Assembly (NCBI RefSeq): GCF_003097495.1
Contig: NZ_QEOP01000001.1
Span: forward strand, 1,364,001-1,428,000
Length of the DNA: 64,000 nucleotides
Origin: Amnibacterium flavum
Lineage (GTDB): Bacteria > Actinomycetota > Actinomycetes > Actinomycetales > Microbacteriaceae
Direction of reading: 5' to 3'
Position numbers and translations under genes: made by a program. How positions within the stretch are numbered: position 1 is the first letter of the stretch; each line of letters opens with the position of its first letter. The notes under the pieces are model-generated. The model did no database searches and was not told the origin of the DNA. It worked only from the letters and a program-made list of their open reading frames with translations. Below are positions 34,507-44,684 of the stretch, piece by piece.

Positions 34507-35688
34507 GTGCCGCACCTCGCCCCCCACATCGATCACCTCGGAGCCTCCGGCATCCGCGAGATCGTCAACCTGGTGCTCGCCAGCGACCGTGACATCGCGC
34601 GGCTCGAGGTGGGCGAGCCCGGCTTCCCGACGCCCGACCACATCGTCGAGGCCGCCGTCCGCGCGGCGCGCAGCGGGATCGGCTACACCCACAGCGCAGG
34701 CATGCAGGCACTCCGCGAGGCCATCGCCGAGTCCGTCGAGCGCCGGTACGGAACTGCCGTGCCGTTCGATCGCGTCATCGTCTGCCAGGGTGCGGGCCAG
34801 GGGATCTCGGCGGTCCTCAGCGCCGTCCTCAGCACGGGCGACGAGGTGCTCGTCCCCGATCCCTCCTGGCCCAACTACGCCATGCTCACCGTGCTGCACG
34901 GTGCGCGTCCTGTCTTCTACGGCCTCCGCCCCGAGAACGGCTTCGCGCCCGACCTCGCCGAGCTCGAGTCGCTCGTCACCGAGCGCACCCGCGTCATCAT
35001 CCTCAACTCCCCGGGCAACCCGACCGGCGCCGTGCTTCCGCGGGACGTCATCGGCAAGATCGTCGCGTTCGCGGCCGACCGCGGGATCCTGGTCATCTCC
35101 GACGAGGTCTACGACGAGCTCATCTTCGACGGCGAACCCGCCGATGCCGCCGGGTTCGGAACCGACAACGTCGTCTCCGCCTTCTCGTTCTCGAAGACCT
35201 ACGCGATGACCGGATGGCGAGTCGGCTACGTCATCGCCCCCGAATGGCTCGCGCCGACCCTCGTGCACGTGCAGGAGCCTCTGCTGTCCTGCATCTCCGG
35301 TGTCTCGCAGATGGCCGCGATCGCCGCACTGCAGGGGCCGCAGGCGCCCGTCGCCGCGATGCGCGACGCCTACCGCGCGCACCGCGACCTCGCCGTGTCC
35401 CTGCTCGAGCCCACGATCCCGGTGGTCCGACCCGAGGGCGCCTTCTACCTCATGATCCCGCTCGCGCCGGGCGTCGACAGTCGCACCGCGGCCCTCGAAC
35501 TCGTCGAGTACGGGGTCGCCGTCGCTCCCGGCAGCGCATTCGGGCAGGTCGCAGCCGACCACGTCCGCATCTCCCTGGCGAGCGGCACCGATGTCCTCCG
35601 CACGGGCATCGAGAGATTCCTCACCTGGCACGACGTCACGGAGGCCGGACTGCGCCCGGCCATCGCGGCATCGACGGCAGTTCACTGA
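34507..35688 (+). CDS. Class I/II pyridoxal-phosphate aminotransferase
   Basis: A 393-residue fold-type I aminotransferase of the aspartate/AlaT-like group. It has LEVGEPGFPTPDHIVEAA near residue 36, NSPGNPTGAVLPRDV near 170, ISDEVYDELIF, the Schiff-base lysine in SFSKTYAMTGWRVGY near 236, and a late arginine in HVRISLASG. The GTG at 34507 follows GAAAGAG; an upstream ATG at 34480 would add nine residues. It opens the operon with HyuA/HyuB 23 bases away, suggesting that it transaminates the amino acid produced by ring opening. Confidence 0.9.
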   Translation: MPHLAPHIDHLGASGIREIVNLVLASDRDIARLEVGEPGFPTPDHIVEAAVRAARSGIGYTHSAGMQALREAIAESVERRYGTAVPFDRVIVCQGAGQGISAVLSAVLSTGDEVLVPDPSWPNYAMLTVLHGARPVFYGLRPENGFAPDLAELESLVTERTRVIILNSPGNPTGAVLPRDVIGKIVAFAADRGILVISDEVYDELIFDGEPADAAGFGTDNVVSAFSFSKTYAMTGWRVGYVIAPEWLAPTLVHVQEPLLSCISGVSQMAAIAALQGPQAPVAAMRDAYRAHRDLAVSLLEPTIPVVRPEGAFYLMIPLAPGVDSRTAALELVEYGVAVAPGSAFGQVAADHVRISLASGTDVLRTGIERFLTWHDVTEAGLRPAIAASTAVH

Positions 35689-35711
35689 GAGACGGAAAGG
35701 GCGCAGCCACC

Positions 35712-37733
35712 ATGGGATTCAGAGTCGGTGTCGATATCGGCGGCACATTCACCGATGCGGTCGCGGTCGGAGACGACGGGACGCTCCGCACCGCGAAGGC
35801 GCTGACGACGCCCGGCGTGCTCGCCGACGGCGTGCTCGCCGCCGTCGCCGGCCTCGACGTGACCCTCGACGAGGTCGACTCGTTCGTGCACGGCACCACG
35901 GCCGGTCTCAACGCGTTCCTCGAGCGCCGCGGGTCGCGGGTCGCTCTGCTCACGACCCGCGGGTTCCGCGACGTCTACGAGATCGGGCGCGCCAACCGGC
36001 CGGCGATGTACGACCTGCGCTTCACCGCACCCAAGCCGCTGGTGCCCCGTCGCGACATCCACGAGATCGACGAGCGCCTCGCGCCCGACGGCAGCACGGT
36101 GACCGAGCTGGACGTCGCCCAGGTCGAGTCCCTCGCCCGCGAGCTCGACGGGACCGTCGACGCCGTTGCCGTCGTGCTGCTGCACGCCTACGCCAACCCG
36201 GTGCACGAGAAAGCCATCGCCGAGATCTTCGCGCGCGTGGCCCCGACGATCGCCGTAGTGTGCTCGAGCGACATCGCCCCCGAGTGGCGCGAATACGAGC
36301 GCACCAGCACGACCGCGGTCTCGGCGTACATCGCGCCCATCGTCCTCGAGTACCTGCGGGTCCTCGAATCGTCGCTCCAGGACGGCGGCCTGAGCAGTGC
36401 GCTCAAGGTCATGCAGTCCAACGGCGGCGTCATGACAGTCGACCGGGCCAGGGAGCGTGCCGTGCAGACACTCTTCTCCGGTCCGGTCGGCGGCACCATG
36501 GCCGGTGTCGCCGTCGCGAACGACCTCGGACTCGACAAGCTCCTCTGCGTCGACATGGGAGGCACGTCCTTCGATGTGAGCCTCGTCGTCGACGGCGAGG
36601 CCGACATCGCCTCGCAGACCGAGCTCGAAGGTCACCCGCTCCTCGCCCCGTCCGTCGTCATGCACACGATCGGTGCAGGCGGCGGATCTGTTGCGCACGT
36701 CGTCGCCGGCGCGCTCCGGGTCGGACCCCGATCGGCCGGCTCGGTCCCCGGACCCGCGAGCTACGGCCGCGGCGGCACCGAGCCGACGGTCACCGACGCG
36801 AACCTGCTGCTCGGGCGACTGCCCGACGTCGCGCTGCTCGGCGGAACCCTCGCCCTCGACAAGTCCGCCGCCCGCGACGCGGCCGAGCGGGTGGGCGACG
36901 CCCTCGGACTCGACGTCGAGCAGACCGCGCTCGGCATCGTCGCGGTCGCCGATGCGGCGATGGCGAACGCGATCCGCGAGATCACCGTCGCCCGCGGCAT
37001 CGACCCGCGCGACTTCGGGCTGCTCGCCTTCGGCGGTGCGGGTCCCCTGCACGCCGTCTCGATCGCGGATGAGCTCGAGCTCGGCCAGGTCATCGTGCCC
37101 GGCAGCCCGGGCGTGCTCTCCGCCTGGGGCATGGTCCACACGGACCTGCGCCACGACCTCGTGCAGAGCTTCTTCCACGGTCTCGACGACCTCGGACCCG
37201 ACGTGCTGAAGGGAGCGACCACAGCGCTCCTCGACCGCGGCGCCGCACTGCTCGACACCGACGGCGTCGCGCCCGACCAGGTCGACCTCGCACCCGGCCT
37301 CGACGTCCGCTACCTCGGCCAGGAGTACACGCTGACCGTCGGCTTCGATCCGGACGCCGAGCCGGAGGAGGTCCTCGCCGGACTGCAGACCCGCTTCGAC
37401 GCCGAGCACCTCGAGCGCTTCGGGCACAACAACCCGGGGGAGAAGGTCGAGGTCGTCGCCCTCCGCCTCGTCGCCCGCGGTCTCACTCCTCGCCCACCCG
37501 CCGTCGACTCCGCTGCGGGGGACGAGCCCGTCGTCCTCGGCCAGCAGAGCGTCCGCTACGCCGGCGACACCCTCGACAGCGTCGTCTACGACCGCGCATC
37601 CGTCCGGCCCGGCCGAGCGGTCGCGGGGCCGGCGATCCTGCTCGAACCCGGCTGCACCGTCCTCGTTCCGCCCGGATGGGTCGCGACCCCGTCGGCTCAC
37701 GGACACCTCGTGCTCGAAAGGAGCGCCTCGTGA
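35712..37733 (+). CDS. hyuA: ATP-dependent hydantoinase/oxoprolinase subunit A (HyuA)
   Basis: A 673-residue ATP-using ring-opening subunit of the N-methylhydantoinase/5-oxoprolinase/acetone carboxylase family. It has the actin-like phosphate loop VGVDIGGTFTDAVAV at the N-terminus, HGTTAGLNAFLERRG near residue 65, MQSNGGVMTVDRARERAV near 235, and CVDMGGTSFDVSLV near 278. Together with HyuB it hydrolyses a cyclic amide such as N-methylhydantoin or a lactam at the cost of ATP. The ATG at 35712 is chosen; the stop overlaps hyuB (GTGA). Confidence 0.92.
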   Translation: MGFRVGVDIGGTFTDAVAVGDDGTLRTAKALTTPGVLADGVLAAVAGLDVTLDEVDSFVHGTTAGLNAFLERRGSRVALLTTRGFRDVYEIGRANRPAMYDLRFTAPKPLVPRRDIHEIDERLAPDGSTVTELDVAQVESLARELDGTVDAVAVVLLHAYANPVHEKAIAEIFARVAPTIAVVCSSDIAPEWREYERTSTTAVSAYIAPIVLEYLRVLESSLQDGGLSSALKVMQSNGGVMTVDRARERAVQTLFSGPVGGTMAGVAVANDLGLDKLLCVDMGGTSFDVSLVVDGEADIASQTELEGHPLLAPSVVMHTIGAGGGSVAHVVAGALRVGPRSAGSVPGPASYGRGGTEPTVTDANLLLGRLPDVALLGGTLALDKSAARDAAERVGDALGLDVEQTALGIVAVADAAMANAIREITVARGIDPRDFGLLAFGGAGPLHAVSIADELELGQVIVPGSPGVLSAWGMVHTDLRHDLVQSFFHGLDDLGPDVLKGATTALLDRGAALLDTDGVAPDQVDLAPGLDVRYLGQEYTLTVGFDPDAEPEEVLAGLQTRFDAEHLERFGHNNPGEKVEVVALRLVARGLTPRPPAVDSAAGDEPVVLGQQSVRYAGDTLDSVVYDRASVRPGRAVAGPAILLEPGCTVLVPPGWVATPSAHGHLVLERSAS

Positions 37734-39412
37734 CTCTCCAGACCACCGAACCCGACGTCGCGCTGCGCGTCGACCCCGTGACCGTCGAGGTCATCCGCAA
37801 CGCGTTCGACTCGATCGCCGCGCAGATGAACAACAACCTCGCGCGATCCGCCTACACGCCGATCATCTACGAGATGAAGGACTGCAGCGTCGGTCTCTTC
37901 AACGCCGACGGCCACCTGCTCGGCCAGGCGCCCGGCCTGCCCATCTTCCTCGGGGCGCTCGACGCGGCCATCGCCGTCACGACCGAGCACATCGGCGGAC
38001 CCGAGAACTACCGCGAGGGCGATGTCTTCGCCATCAACGACAGCTACCTTGTCGGCAGCCACCTCAACGACCTGTCGATCTTCTCGCCCATCTTCTACGA
38101 GGGGCGGCTGATCGGCTTCGGCGCGACCAAGGCGCACTGGCTCGACATCGGCGCGAAGGACGCCGGTCAGGCGATGGACTCGACGAACATCTACCAGGAG
38201 GGCTACCGTCTCGGCCCCACCTACCTGTACCGCGCGGGCGTCCGCGACGACCAGACCATCGACTTCCTGATGCGCAACTCGCGCCTGCCGCGCTCCATCT
38301 GGGGCGACATGCACGCGCAGGTCGCTGCCTGCCACACCGGCGAGAAGATGCTGCAGCGCCTCTACGACAGGTTCGGCGGCGAGACCGTCGAGGCCGCGTC
38401 CGAGCAGGTCTTCGAGCAGTGCGAGCGCCTCGACCGCGAGACGGTCTCCGCGATCCCGGACGGGGTCTACTCCGCCGAAGCGTCACTCGACTCCTGGGGA
38501 CCCAACGGCCAGCCCGTCCCGGTGAAGGTCACCGTCACCGTCTCGGGCGGCGAGATCCTGCTCGACCTCAGCGGTTCCAGCCCGCAGACGCCCGGATCGA
38601 TGAACTGCGGCTACGCCCAGACCGTCTCGGCGGCACGCCTCGCCTACAAGTTCCTCATCAACCCCGAGACGCCGGTCACCGCCGGCACGTTCCGCAACAT
38701 GACGGTCAAGACCGAGCCGCGCACCGTCTTCGACGCGCGCGAACCCGCGGCCTGCCAGTTCTACTACCCGCACCTCGGCATGATGATCGACCTGTTCATC
38801 AAGGCGCTCGCGCCGGCGCTGCCCGACATGGTCAACGCCGGCCAGACCGCCGACTCGATGAACATCCTGTTCGCCGGCACCGACAACTCGGGCGAGCCGT
38901 TCTTCTGCGGCGAGGCCACCGGCGTCGGCTGGGGTGCGCTCTCCGACCGCGACGGCGCCAACGGCCAGATCAACTACGGCGGAGGCGACCTCAAGAACTA
39001 CCCCATCGAGGTGATCGAGTCGCGCTACCCGATCCGCATCACCGGATACGGCCTGCAGGCCGACTCCGGCGGCGAGGGCACCCACCGCGGAGGCCTCGGC
39101 ATCTGGCGGTCCTACGAGACGCTCGCCGAGTCGACGACCGTGTCGCTGTGGTTCGAGAGGTCGAAGCTCCCCGCCTGGGGACTCTTCGGCGGCTCGAGCG
39201 GGCAGCCGACCGATGTCGTCGTCGATCGCGGCGACGGCGAGGAGCACATCCTCAAGGTCAACGCCCTTCCCCTCCCCAAAGGCTCCCGCGTCCGCATTCA
39301 GACCGGCGGCGGCGGCGGGTACGGCGATCCGACACTCCGCGACGCGAAAGCGATCGAGGAGGACCTGATCGACGGCTACACCACGGCTCCATCCCTTGCA
39401 CCGCAGTCCTAA
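37730..39412 (+). CDS. hyuB: ATP-dependent hydantoinase/oxoprolinase subunit B (HyuB)
   Basis: A 560-residue partner of HyuA. Family blocks are DPVTVEVIRNAFDSIAAQMN near residue 15, LGQAPGLPIFLGALDAAI near 65, EGDVFAINDSYLVGSHLND near 92 (carrying likely metal ligands), DLSGSSPQTPGSMNCG near 275, and the C-terminal GGGGGYGDPTLRDA. The GTG at 37730 is coupled to the HyuA stop. The gene pair is at full length, so it is probably functional. The true cyclic substrate is unknown. Confidence 0.92.
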   Translation: MTLQTTEPDVALRVDPVTVEVIRNAFDSIAAQMNNNLARSAYTPIIYEMKDCSVGLFNADGHLLGQAPGLPIFLGALDAAIAVTTEHIGGPENYREGDVFAINDSYLVGSHLNDLSIFSPIFYEGRLIGFGATKAHWLDIGAKDAGQAMDSTNIYQEGYRLGPTYLYRAGVRDDQTIDFLMRNSRLPRSIWGDMHAQVAACHTGEKMLQRLYDRFGGETVEAASEQVFEQCERLDRETVSAIPDGVYSAEASLDSWGPNGQPVPVKVTVTVSGGEILLDLSGSSPQTPGSMNCGYAQTVSAARLAYKFLINPETPVTAGTFRNMTVKTEPRTVFDAREPAACQFYYPHLGMMIDLFIKALAPALPDMVNAGQTADSMNILFAGTDNSGEPFFCGEATGVGWGALSDRDGANGQINYGGGDLKNYPIEVIESRYPIRITGYGLQADSGGEGTHRGGLGIWRSYETLAESTTVSLWFERSKLPAWGLFGGSSGQPTDVVVDRGDGEEHILKVNALPLPKGSRVRIQTGGGGGYGDPTLRDAKAIEEDLIDGYTTAPSLAPQS

Positions 39413-39444
39413 TCCCTCCAAGCCAAAGTAAGGACCATCCCCAC

Positions 39445-41025
39445 ATGATCCGCAGAAGATCCGCCGCCGTCGCGGCCGGCGCCGCCGTCACGGTGTTCGC
39501 GCTCACGGCGTGCGGCCAGCAGGCCGCCTCCTCCTCGGGCTCCGACGAGGTCACCGCCGTGTTCTCCAACATCGCAGAGACCACGACCCTCGACCCCGCG
39601 ATCGCGTTCTCGTCCGACGGCTTCGAGTTCGTACGCAACGTGTACGACTCGCTGACGCAGTACGAGCCCGGCGGCGTCGAGATCGGCCCCGGCATCGCCG
39701 AGAGCTGGGAAGCCAACGACGACGCGACCGAATACACCTTCACCCTCCGCGAGGGGCTGACCTTCCACGACGGCACCGACCTGACCGCCGACGACGTCGT
39801 CTCCTCGATCGAGCGAGTCCAGGCCGTCAACCAGGGTCCCGCGTCGATCATCGCGGGCATCAGCTCGGTCGAGGCCACCGACGACACGACCGTCGTCGTC
39901 GACCTCTCGGCATCCGACGTCTTCCTCCCCGGCAAGCTGCAGAAGATCGCGATCGTGAGCGGCGACGCCATCGAGGCGAACGCCACCGACGACGACCCGT
40001 GGGCTCAGGACTGGTTCGCCGACAACGAGGCGGGCTCCGGCGCGTACGAGCTCGACTCGTGGGCCAAGGGGAGCGCCATCGAGCTGACCGCGTTCGAGGA
40101 CTACTACCTCGACTGGGACGACGCAGCGCCCAAGAAGGTCACCCTCCGGGTCGACGCCGACGTGCAGACCGCGCTCCAGCTGATGGGCCAGGGCGAGATC
40201 GACATGCTCGGTGCCGTCGGACCCGACGACTCGGCGTCCGCGGCCGCCATGGACGGCGTCAAGCTCGTCGAGCAGTCCGGGCTCTCCGTGCAGATCCTGC
40301 CGCTCAACACCCAGAAGGGCGCCCTCGCCGACGTCCGCGTCCGCGAGGCCCTCTCGAAGGCGTTCGACTACCAGGCGATGCTCGACTACTACCAGGGCTA
40401 CGGCGACCTCGCCGTCGGACCCCTGCCGACGGGCTTCGGCGGCGGCATCGAGGATCTCGCGGTCCCCGAGCGCGACGTCGAGGGCGCCAAGGCGCTCCTC
40501 GCCGAGGCGGGATACGCCGACGGGCTCACCGTCAGCTACCTGGGCCTGTCGGGACTGTCCTACGAGGAGTTCACCGGCACCCTGCTCGAGCAGAACTTCG
40601 CTGACATCGGCGTCAAGGTCGAGATCCAGATGGTGCCGTGGGCCCAGATGGTCGAGATCCAGTCGAACCCCGACACCGCCGCGGACATCTCGTTCCTCAA
40701 CATGTCGGCCGTCTCCGACGACCCCAGCTCGATGCTCACGCAGGGCTACGTGTCGGCGACGATCGCCTCCAACGGCGGGTACAACTGGTCCTACTTCCAG
40801 GACCCGGAGGTCGACGCCATGGTCGCGGAGCTCCCGACGATCAGCGACGAGACGGAACGCGACCAGGCCGTCATCGACGCGGTGACCGCGATCAACGAGC
40901 AGTACGTCGCGATCTTCGCCTCGCAGCCCAAGCTCGCACAGCCCGTCCTCGACAAGTGGGACGTGCAGTACGAGGTGATGGACTACAACTACGTCGTGCG
41001 ATTCTTCTACGCACGAGCGAGCTGA
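39445..41025 (+). CDS. Dipeptide/oligopeptide-type substrate-binding lipoprotein
   Basis: A 526-residue SBP_bac_5 protein. The signal peptide ends VFALTACGQ (lipobox cysteine near residue 23). The mature protein has TTLDPAIAFSSDGFEFVRNV, IGPGIAESWEANDDATEYTF and LREGLTFHDGTDLTADDVV, the family hallmark. It binds the solute for the coupled permeases and ATPases downstream. In this operon that solute is probably the compound opened by HyuAB rather than a peptide. The ATG at 39445 follows AAGTAAGGA; its stop overlaps the permease start by one base (TGATG). Confidence 0.92.
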   Translation: MIRRRSAAVAAGAAVTVFALTACGQQAASSSGSDEVTAVFSNIAETTTLDPAIAFSSDGFEFVRNVYDSLTQYEPGGVEIGPGIAESWEANDDATEYTFTLREGLTFHDGTDLTADDVVSSIERVQAVNQGPASIIAGISSVEATDDTTVVVDLSASDVFLPGKLQKIAIVSGDAIEANATDDDPWAQDWFADNEAGSGAYELDSWAKGSAIELTAFEDYYLDWDDAAPKKVTLRVDADVQTALQLMGQGEIDMLGAVGPDDSASAAAMDGVKLVEQSGLSVQILPLNTQKGALADVRVREALSKAFDYQAMLDYYQGYGDLAVGPLPTGFGGGIEDLAVPERDVEGAKALLAEAGYADGLTVSYLGLSGLSYEEFTGTLLEQNFADIGVKVEIQMVPWAQMVEIQSNPDTAADISFLNMSAVSDDPSSMLTQGYVSATIASNGGYNWSYFQDPEVDAMVAELPTISDETERDQAVIDAVTAINEQYVAIFASQPKLAQPVLDKWDVQYEVMDYNYVVRFFYARAS

Positions 41026-42128
41026 TGACGAACGACGCGACCCTGCAGAAGTCCCCGGTCCGGCCCTCGCGCCGGGCCGGGGGCTCCGGCCCGGGTGCAC
41101 GCCCGGCCCGCGGAGGATGGCTCCGTCGCCTCGCGACCAGGATCCTGTGGATCTTCGTCGTCGTCTGGGCGGCCGTGAGCCTCACCTTCGTGCTCGGTCG
41201 CGTCGTTCCCGCAGACCCGGCACGCCTGGCGGCCGGCCTCAACGCCGGCCCCGAGCAGGTGGCGGAGGTCCGGCGTCAGCTCGGCCTCGACCTGCCGCTC
41301 TGGGACCAGTACCTCAACTACCTCGGCGGCATCCTCCGCCTCGACTTGGGCGACTCGATCCAATCGCGCCAGCCCGTGCTGCAGGACATCCTCTACTTCC
41401 TGCCTCCGACCCTCGAGCTCGTCTTCATCGCGGCATTCACCTACGCGGTGATCGGTGTCAGCCTCGGCGTCGTCTGGGCACTCCTCCCCGACGGCTTCCG
41501 ATCGAAGCTCATCAACGTCATCTCCGTCATCGGTGCCGCCCTCCCGGTGTTCTGGATCGGCCTGCTCCTGCAGTTGGCCGTCGCATCCGGCCTCGGCTGG
41601 CTGCCCGTGTCGGGGACCCTCGACTACGGCGATTACGGGCTCGCCCGCATCACCGGGTTCACGGTCCTCGACTCCCTCCTCGGCGGCAACACCTACGCCC
41701 TCGGAGACGCGATCGCCCACCTGATCCTCCCCGTCACCGCTCTCGTCGTCAGCCAGCTGGGCATCGCGCTCCGGCTGACCCGCACGACCGTCTCGGCGGA
41801 ACTGAAGAAGCCGTACGTGCGCACCGCCCGGGCGCGCGGCGAGTCCGAGGGCAAGGTCGTGATCGTCGACGTGCTCCGCAACTCGCTGGCCCCGGTCATC
41901 ACCATGCTCGGGCTCCAGTTCGGCTGGCTGCTCGGCGGCACGATCATCGTCGAGGTCGTCTTCTCCTGGCCCGGTCTCGGCCTCTACGCCTTCAACGCCT
42001 TCCGCACGTTCGACTACAACCCGATCCTCGGCATCACGCTCGTCATCACGGCGACGTTCGTGATCGTGAACGAGCTCACCGACCAGATCATCCGCTGGCT
42101 CGACCCCCGAGTGAAGGAGCTCGCATGA
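41025..42128 (+). CDS. DppB-type ABC permease
   Basis: A 367-residue permease. After a basic, Pro-rich 35-residue tail come the first helix (ILWIFVVVWAAVSLTFVLG), GRVVPADPARLAAG and RRQLGLDLPLWDQYLNYLGG typical of DppB/OppB. Later landmarks are GAALPVFWIGLLLQLAVA and the EAA loop YVRTARARGESEGKVVIVDV. It pairs with the DppC-type permease, whose start overlaps its stop. Confidence 0.93.
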   Translation: MTNDATLQKSPVRPSRRAGGSGPGARPARGGWLRRLATRILWIFVVVWAAVSLTFVLGRVVPADPARLAAGLNAGPEQVAEVRRQLGLDLPLWDQYLNYLGGILRLDLGDSIQSRQPVLQDILYFLPPTLELVFIAAFTYAVIGVSLGVVWALLPDGFRSKLINVISVIGAALPVFWIGLLLQLAVASGLGWLPVSGTLDYGDYGLARITGFTVLDSLLGGNTYALGDAIAHLILPVTALVVSQLGIALRLTRTTVSAELKKPYVRTARARGESEGKVVIVDVLRNSLAPVITMLGLQFGWLLGGTIIVEVVFSWPGLGLYAFNAFRTFDYNPILGITLVITATFVIVNELTDQIIRWLDPRVKELA

Positions 42129-42982
42129 CCTCCGCAGCGCTCATCACCCGATCGACCGCGCGCGTCCGCCCGACCGCCCGCCGCATCGTCGGCGTCATCG
42201 CCCTCGTCGTGCTGGCCATCCTGGTGTTCTATCCCCAGCTGTTCGTGATCGCCGACCCCACATCGATCAACGTCGGTCAGCGCTTCCTGCCGCCGTCGTT
42301 CGCGCACCCGTTCGGAACCGACGACGCCGGCCGCGACATCTTCTCCCGCATGGTGCTCGGTGCCCGGATCTCGATCGGCTGCGCGATCATCGTCGTCGTC
42401 TCGGCCGCCGCCGTCGGAACCGTCATCGGCGCCATCGGCGGCTGGATCGGCGGCTGGTTCGACACGCTCCTCAGCAAGGTCACCGATGTCTTCCTCGCCT
42501 TCCCCTACCTGGTTCTCGCCATGGCCATCTCCGCCGCGGTCGGCCGCGACCTGTGGTCGGCGGTCCTCGCGCTCGTGATCGTCTGGTGGCCGTCCTACGC
42601 GCGGATGGTGCGCACCGTCGTGCGCGGCCAGAAGGGCGAGCTGTACGTGAAAGCCGCGCGCACCCTCGGCGCCTCCGGCAGTCAGATCCTCCGCTGGCAC
42701 GTCATCCCGCAGACGACCGAGCAGCTCGCCGTGCGCATGACCCTCGACGTCGGATACGTGCTCGTCTCCTTCACCGGGCTCTCGTTCCTCGGGCTGGGCG
42801 CCCAGGCGCCGAGTCCCGAGTGGGGCCTCATGATCGCGTCGGCGAAGAACTACGTGCTGAACGCCTGGTGGTACCCGTTCTTCCCCGGGCTGGTGATCCT
42901 CGGCGTGGTGTCGCTGTGCGTCTGGCTGGGCGACGGGATCGGCGCCGTCAAGACGGCGAAGAAGGGCAAGGCCAAGCGATGA
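42125..42982 (+). CDS. DppC-type ABC permease
   Basis: A 285-residue permease. An N-terminal helix (IVGVIALVVLAILVFYPQLF) is followed by the DppC/OppC mark HPFGTDDAGRDIFSRMVLGA near residue 60. The EAA loop YVKAARTLGASGSQILRWHV lies near 180, and GLSFLGLGAQAPSPEWGLMI near 218. It overlaps the genes on both sides by four bases. Confidence 0.93.
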   Translation: MTSAALITRSTARVRPTARRIVGVIALVVLAILVFYPQLFVIADPTSINVGQRFLPPSFAHPFGTDDAGRDIFSRMVLGARISIGCAIIVVVSAAAVGTVIGAIGGWIGGWFDTLLSKVTDVFLAFPYLVLAMAISAAVGRDLWSAVLALVIVWWPSYARMVRTVVRGQKGELYVKAARTLGASGSQILRWHVIPQTTEQLAVRMTLDVGYVLVSFTGLSFLGLGAQAPSPEWGLMIASAKNYVLNAWWYPFFPGLVILGVVSLCVWLGDGIGAVKTAKKGKAKR

Positions 42983-43863
42983 GCGCGACCGATACCGTCC
43001 GTTCCTCCGCGACCGTGCACGAGGATCGCACCGTTCTCGAGGCCGCCGACCTGCACGTCAAGTACTACGGGGCGCCGACCGAGGCGGTGACGGGCGTCGA
43101 CTTCCGCCTCACCCGGGGCTCGTGCATCGCCTTCGTGGGGGAGACCGGGTCCGGCAAGACGACCTCGGTGCTCGCCGCGACCCGCCTTCTCGAGGGTGCT
43201 GCGATCACCGCCGAGCGGCTCGCCTTCGGCGGGCAGAACCTGCTCGGCATGCCCGGCAAGGAGCTGCGGGAGCTCCGCCGCCGCTCCATCGGAATGGTCT
43301 TCCAGGATCCGACCGCGTCCTGGAACCCCACCCGCGCCATCTCATCGCAGCTGCTCGGAACCACGCCGCGCAAGGAGCGGCCCGAGATGCGGGAGAAGCT
43401 GCTCACGCTCTGCGACCGCGTCGGCATCAAGAACGCGGCCGCCAAGATCGACAGCCACCCCTACCAACTGAGCGGCGGGCAGCTGCAGCGGTTCATGATC
43501 GCGGGTGCGCTGCTGCACGATCCGGTCCTCCTCGTCGCCGACGAGCCCACGAGCGCCCTCGACACCTCGGTCCAGGCTGAGCTGATCGATCTGCTCGACG
43601 AGCTGCGCCGCGAACGCGACCTCGGCGTGCTCCTCGTCAGTCACGACCTGGGTGTCGTCGCACGGATGGCGGGCGAGGTCATCGTCCTCTTCCGCGGCGA
43701 CGTCGTCGAGCAGGGCACGGTCGCCCAGGTCGTCGGCGCACCCGAGCATCCGTACACCCGCTCGCTGCTCGCCTCGTCGCTCGGCATGACGGGTCCGCGC
43801 AAGACCCGCCTGCGCACCGACGCGGGATGGAGCCCCGAAGCAACCGTGGAGGCCACCTCATGA
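42979..43863 (+). CDS. DppD-type ABC ATPase
   Basis: A 294-residue ATPase. Walker A is GETGSGKTT near residue 54, the Q-loop lies in IGMVFQDPTASWNPTRAI, the signature is LSGGQLQRFMIAGAL, Walker B is LLVADEPTSALDTSVQ, and the C-terminal EHPYTRSLLASS is typical of oligopeptide ATPases. Walker A has GETGSGKTT instead of the common GESGSGKS. It is coupled to its neighbours at both ends. Confidence 0.93.
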   Translation: MSATDTVRSSATVHEDRTVLEAADLHVKYYGAPTEAVTGVDFRLTRGSCIAFVGETGSGKTTSVLAATRLLEGAAITAERLAFGGQNLLGMPGKELRELRRRSIGMVFQDPTASWNPTRAISSQLLGTTPRKERPEMREKLLTLCDRVGIKNAAAKIDSHPYQLSGGQLQRFMIAGALLHDPVLLVADEPTSALDTSVQAELIDLLDELRRERDLGVLLVSHDLGVVARMAGEVIVLFRGDVVEQGTVAQVVGAPEHPYTRSLLASSLGMTGPRKTRLRTDAGWSPEATVEATS

Positions 43864-44684
43864 GCGCACCGCTTCTCGAGCTCCGAGACGTGCACAAGGT
43901 GTTCGGCGAAGGCGACACCCGCACGGTCGCCGCGAACGGCATCGACCTGTCCATCGCCCCCGGCGAGATCGTCGGTCTCGTCGGCGAGTCCGGATCCGGC
44001 AAGTCGACCGTCGCCAACCTGGTGCTCGGGCTCGTCGAACCGGACTCCGGCGACATCGAGTTCGAGGGCCGGCCGCTCGCGCAGTGGCTCGGCCGCGAGA
44101 ACCGTGCCTACCGGGCCAAGGTCCAGGCGGTCTTCCAGCAGCCCCTCCTCGCCCTCGACCAGCGCCGCACCGTCGGCTGGTCGATCGCGGAGCCCCTCGT
44201 CGTGCATCGGATCGGGAACGCCACCTCGCGGCGGGAGCGCGTCGTCGAACTCCTCGAGTCGGTCGGCTTGAACGCGGAACTGGCCGAGCGTCGCCCCGGT
44301 CAGCTGAGCGGCGGACAGCTGCAGCGCGTCAACATCGCTCGCGCACTCACGCTCGAACCCCGCCTCCTGGTCTGCGACGAAGCGGTCTCCGCTCTCGACG
44401 TCTCCGTCCAGGCGCAGGTCCTCGACCTGTTCCTCGAGGTCCAGGAGCGGTTGGGAGTGGCCATGCTCTTCATCAGCCACAACATGGCCGTCGTCCGGCA
44501 CATCTCCGACTCGATCGTCGTCATGTACCACGGCGATGTCGTCGAGCAGGGGCAGGCCGACCAGGTCTGCGACTCGCCTCGCTCCGACTACGCTCGCGCG
44601 CTGATCGGCTCGTGGCTCGAACCGCGCGTGCCCGAGTCCCGCGAATCCCGTGACCCGGCCGTCCGGTCGGAGGCGAGCGCGTGA
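43860..44684 (+). CDS. DppF-type ABC ATPase
   Basis: A 274-residue ATPase. Walker A GESGSGKST is near residue 41, the Q-loop lies in VQAVFQQPLLALDQRRTVG, the signature is LSGGQLQRVNIARAL, Walker B is LLVCDEAVSALDVSVQ (DEA instead of DEP), and the H-loop is ISHNMAVVRHISD. The common C-terminal zinc/iron-sulfur cysteines of DppF are absent. The ATG at 43860 overlaps the preceding stop, and its stop overlaps the LLM gene start. Confidence 0.92.
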   Translation: MSAPLLELRDVHKVFGEGDTRTVAANGIDLSIAPGEIVGLVGESGSGKSTVANLVLGLVEPDSGDIEFEGRPLAQWLGRENRAYRAKVQAVFQQPLLALDQRRTVGWSIAEPLVVHRIGNATSRRERVVELLESVGLNAELAERRPGQLSGGQLQRVNIARALTLEPRLLVCDEAVSALDVSVQAQVLDLFLEVQERLGVAMLFISHNMAVVRHISDSIVVMYHGDVVEQGQADQVCDSPRSDYARALIGSWLEPRVPESRESRDPAVRSEASA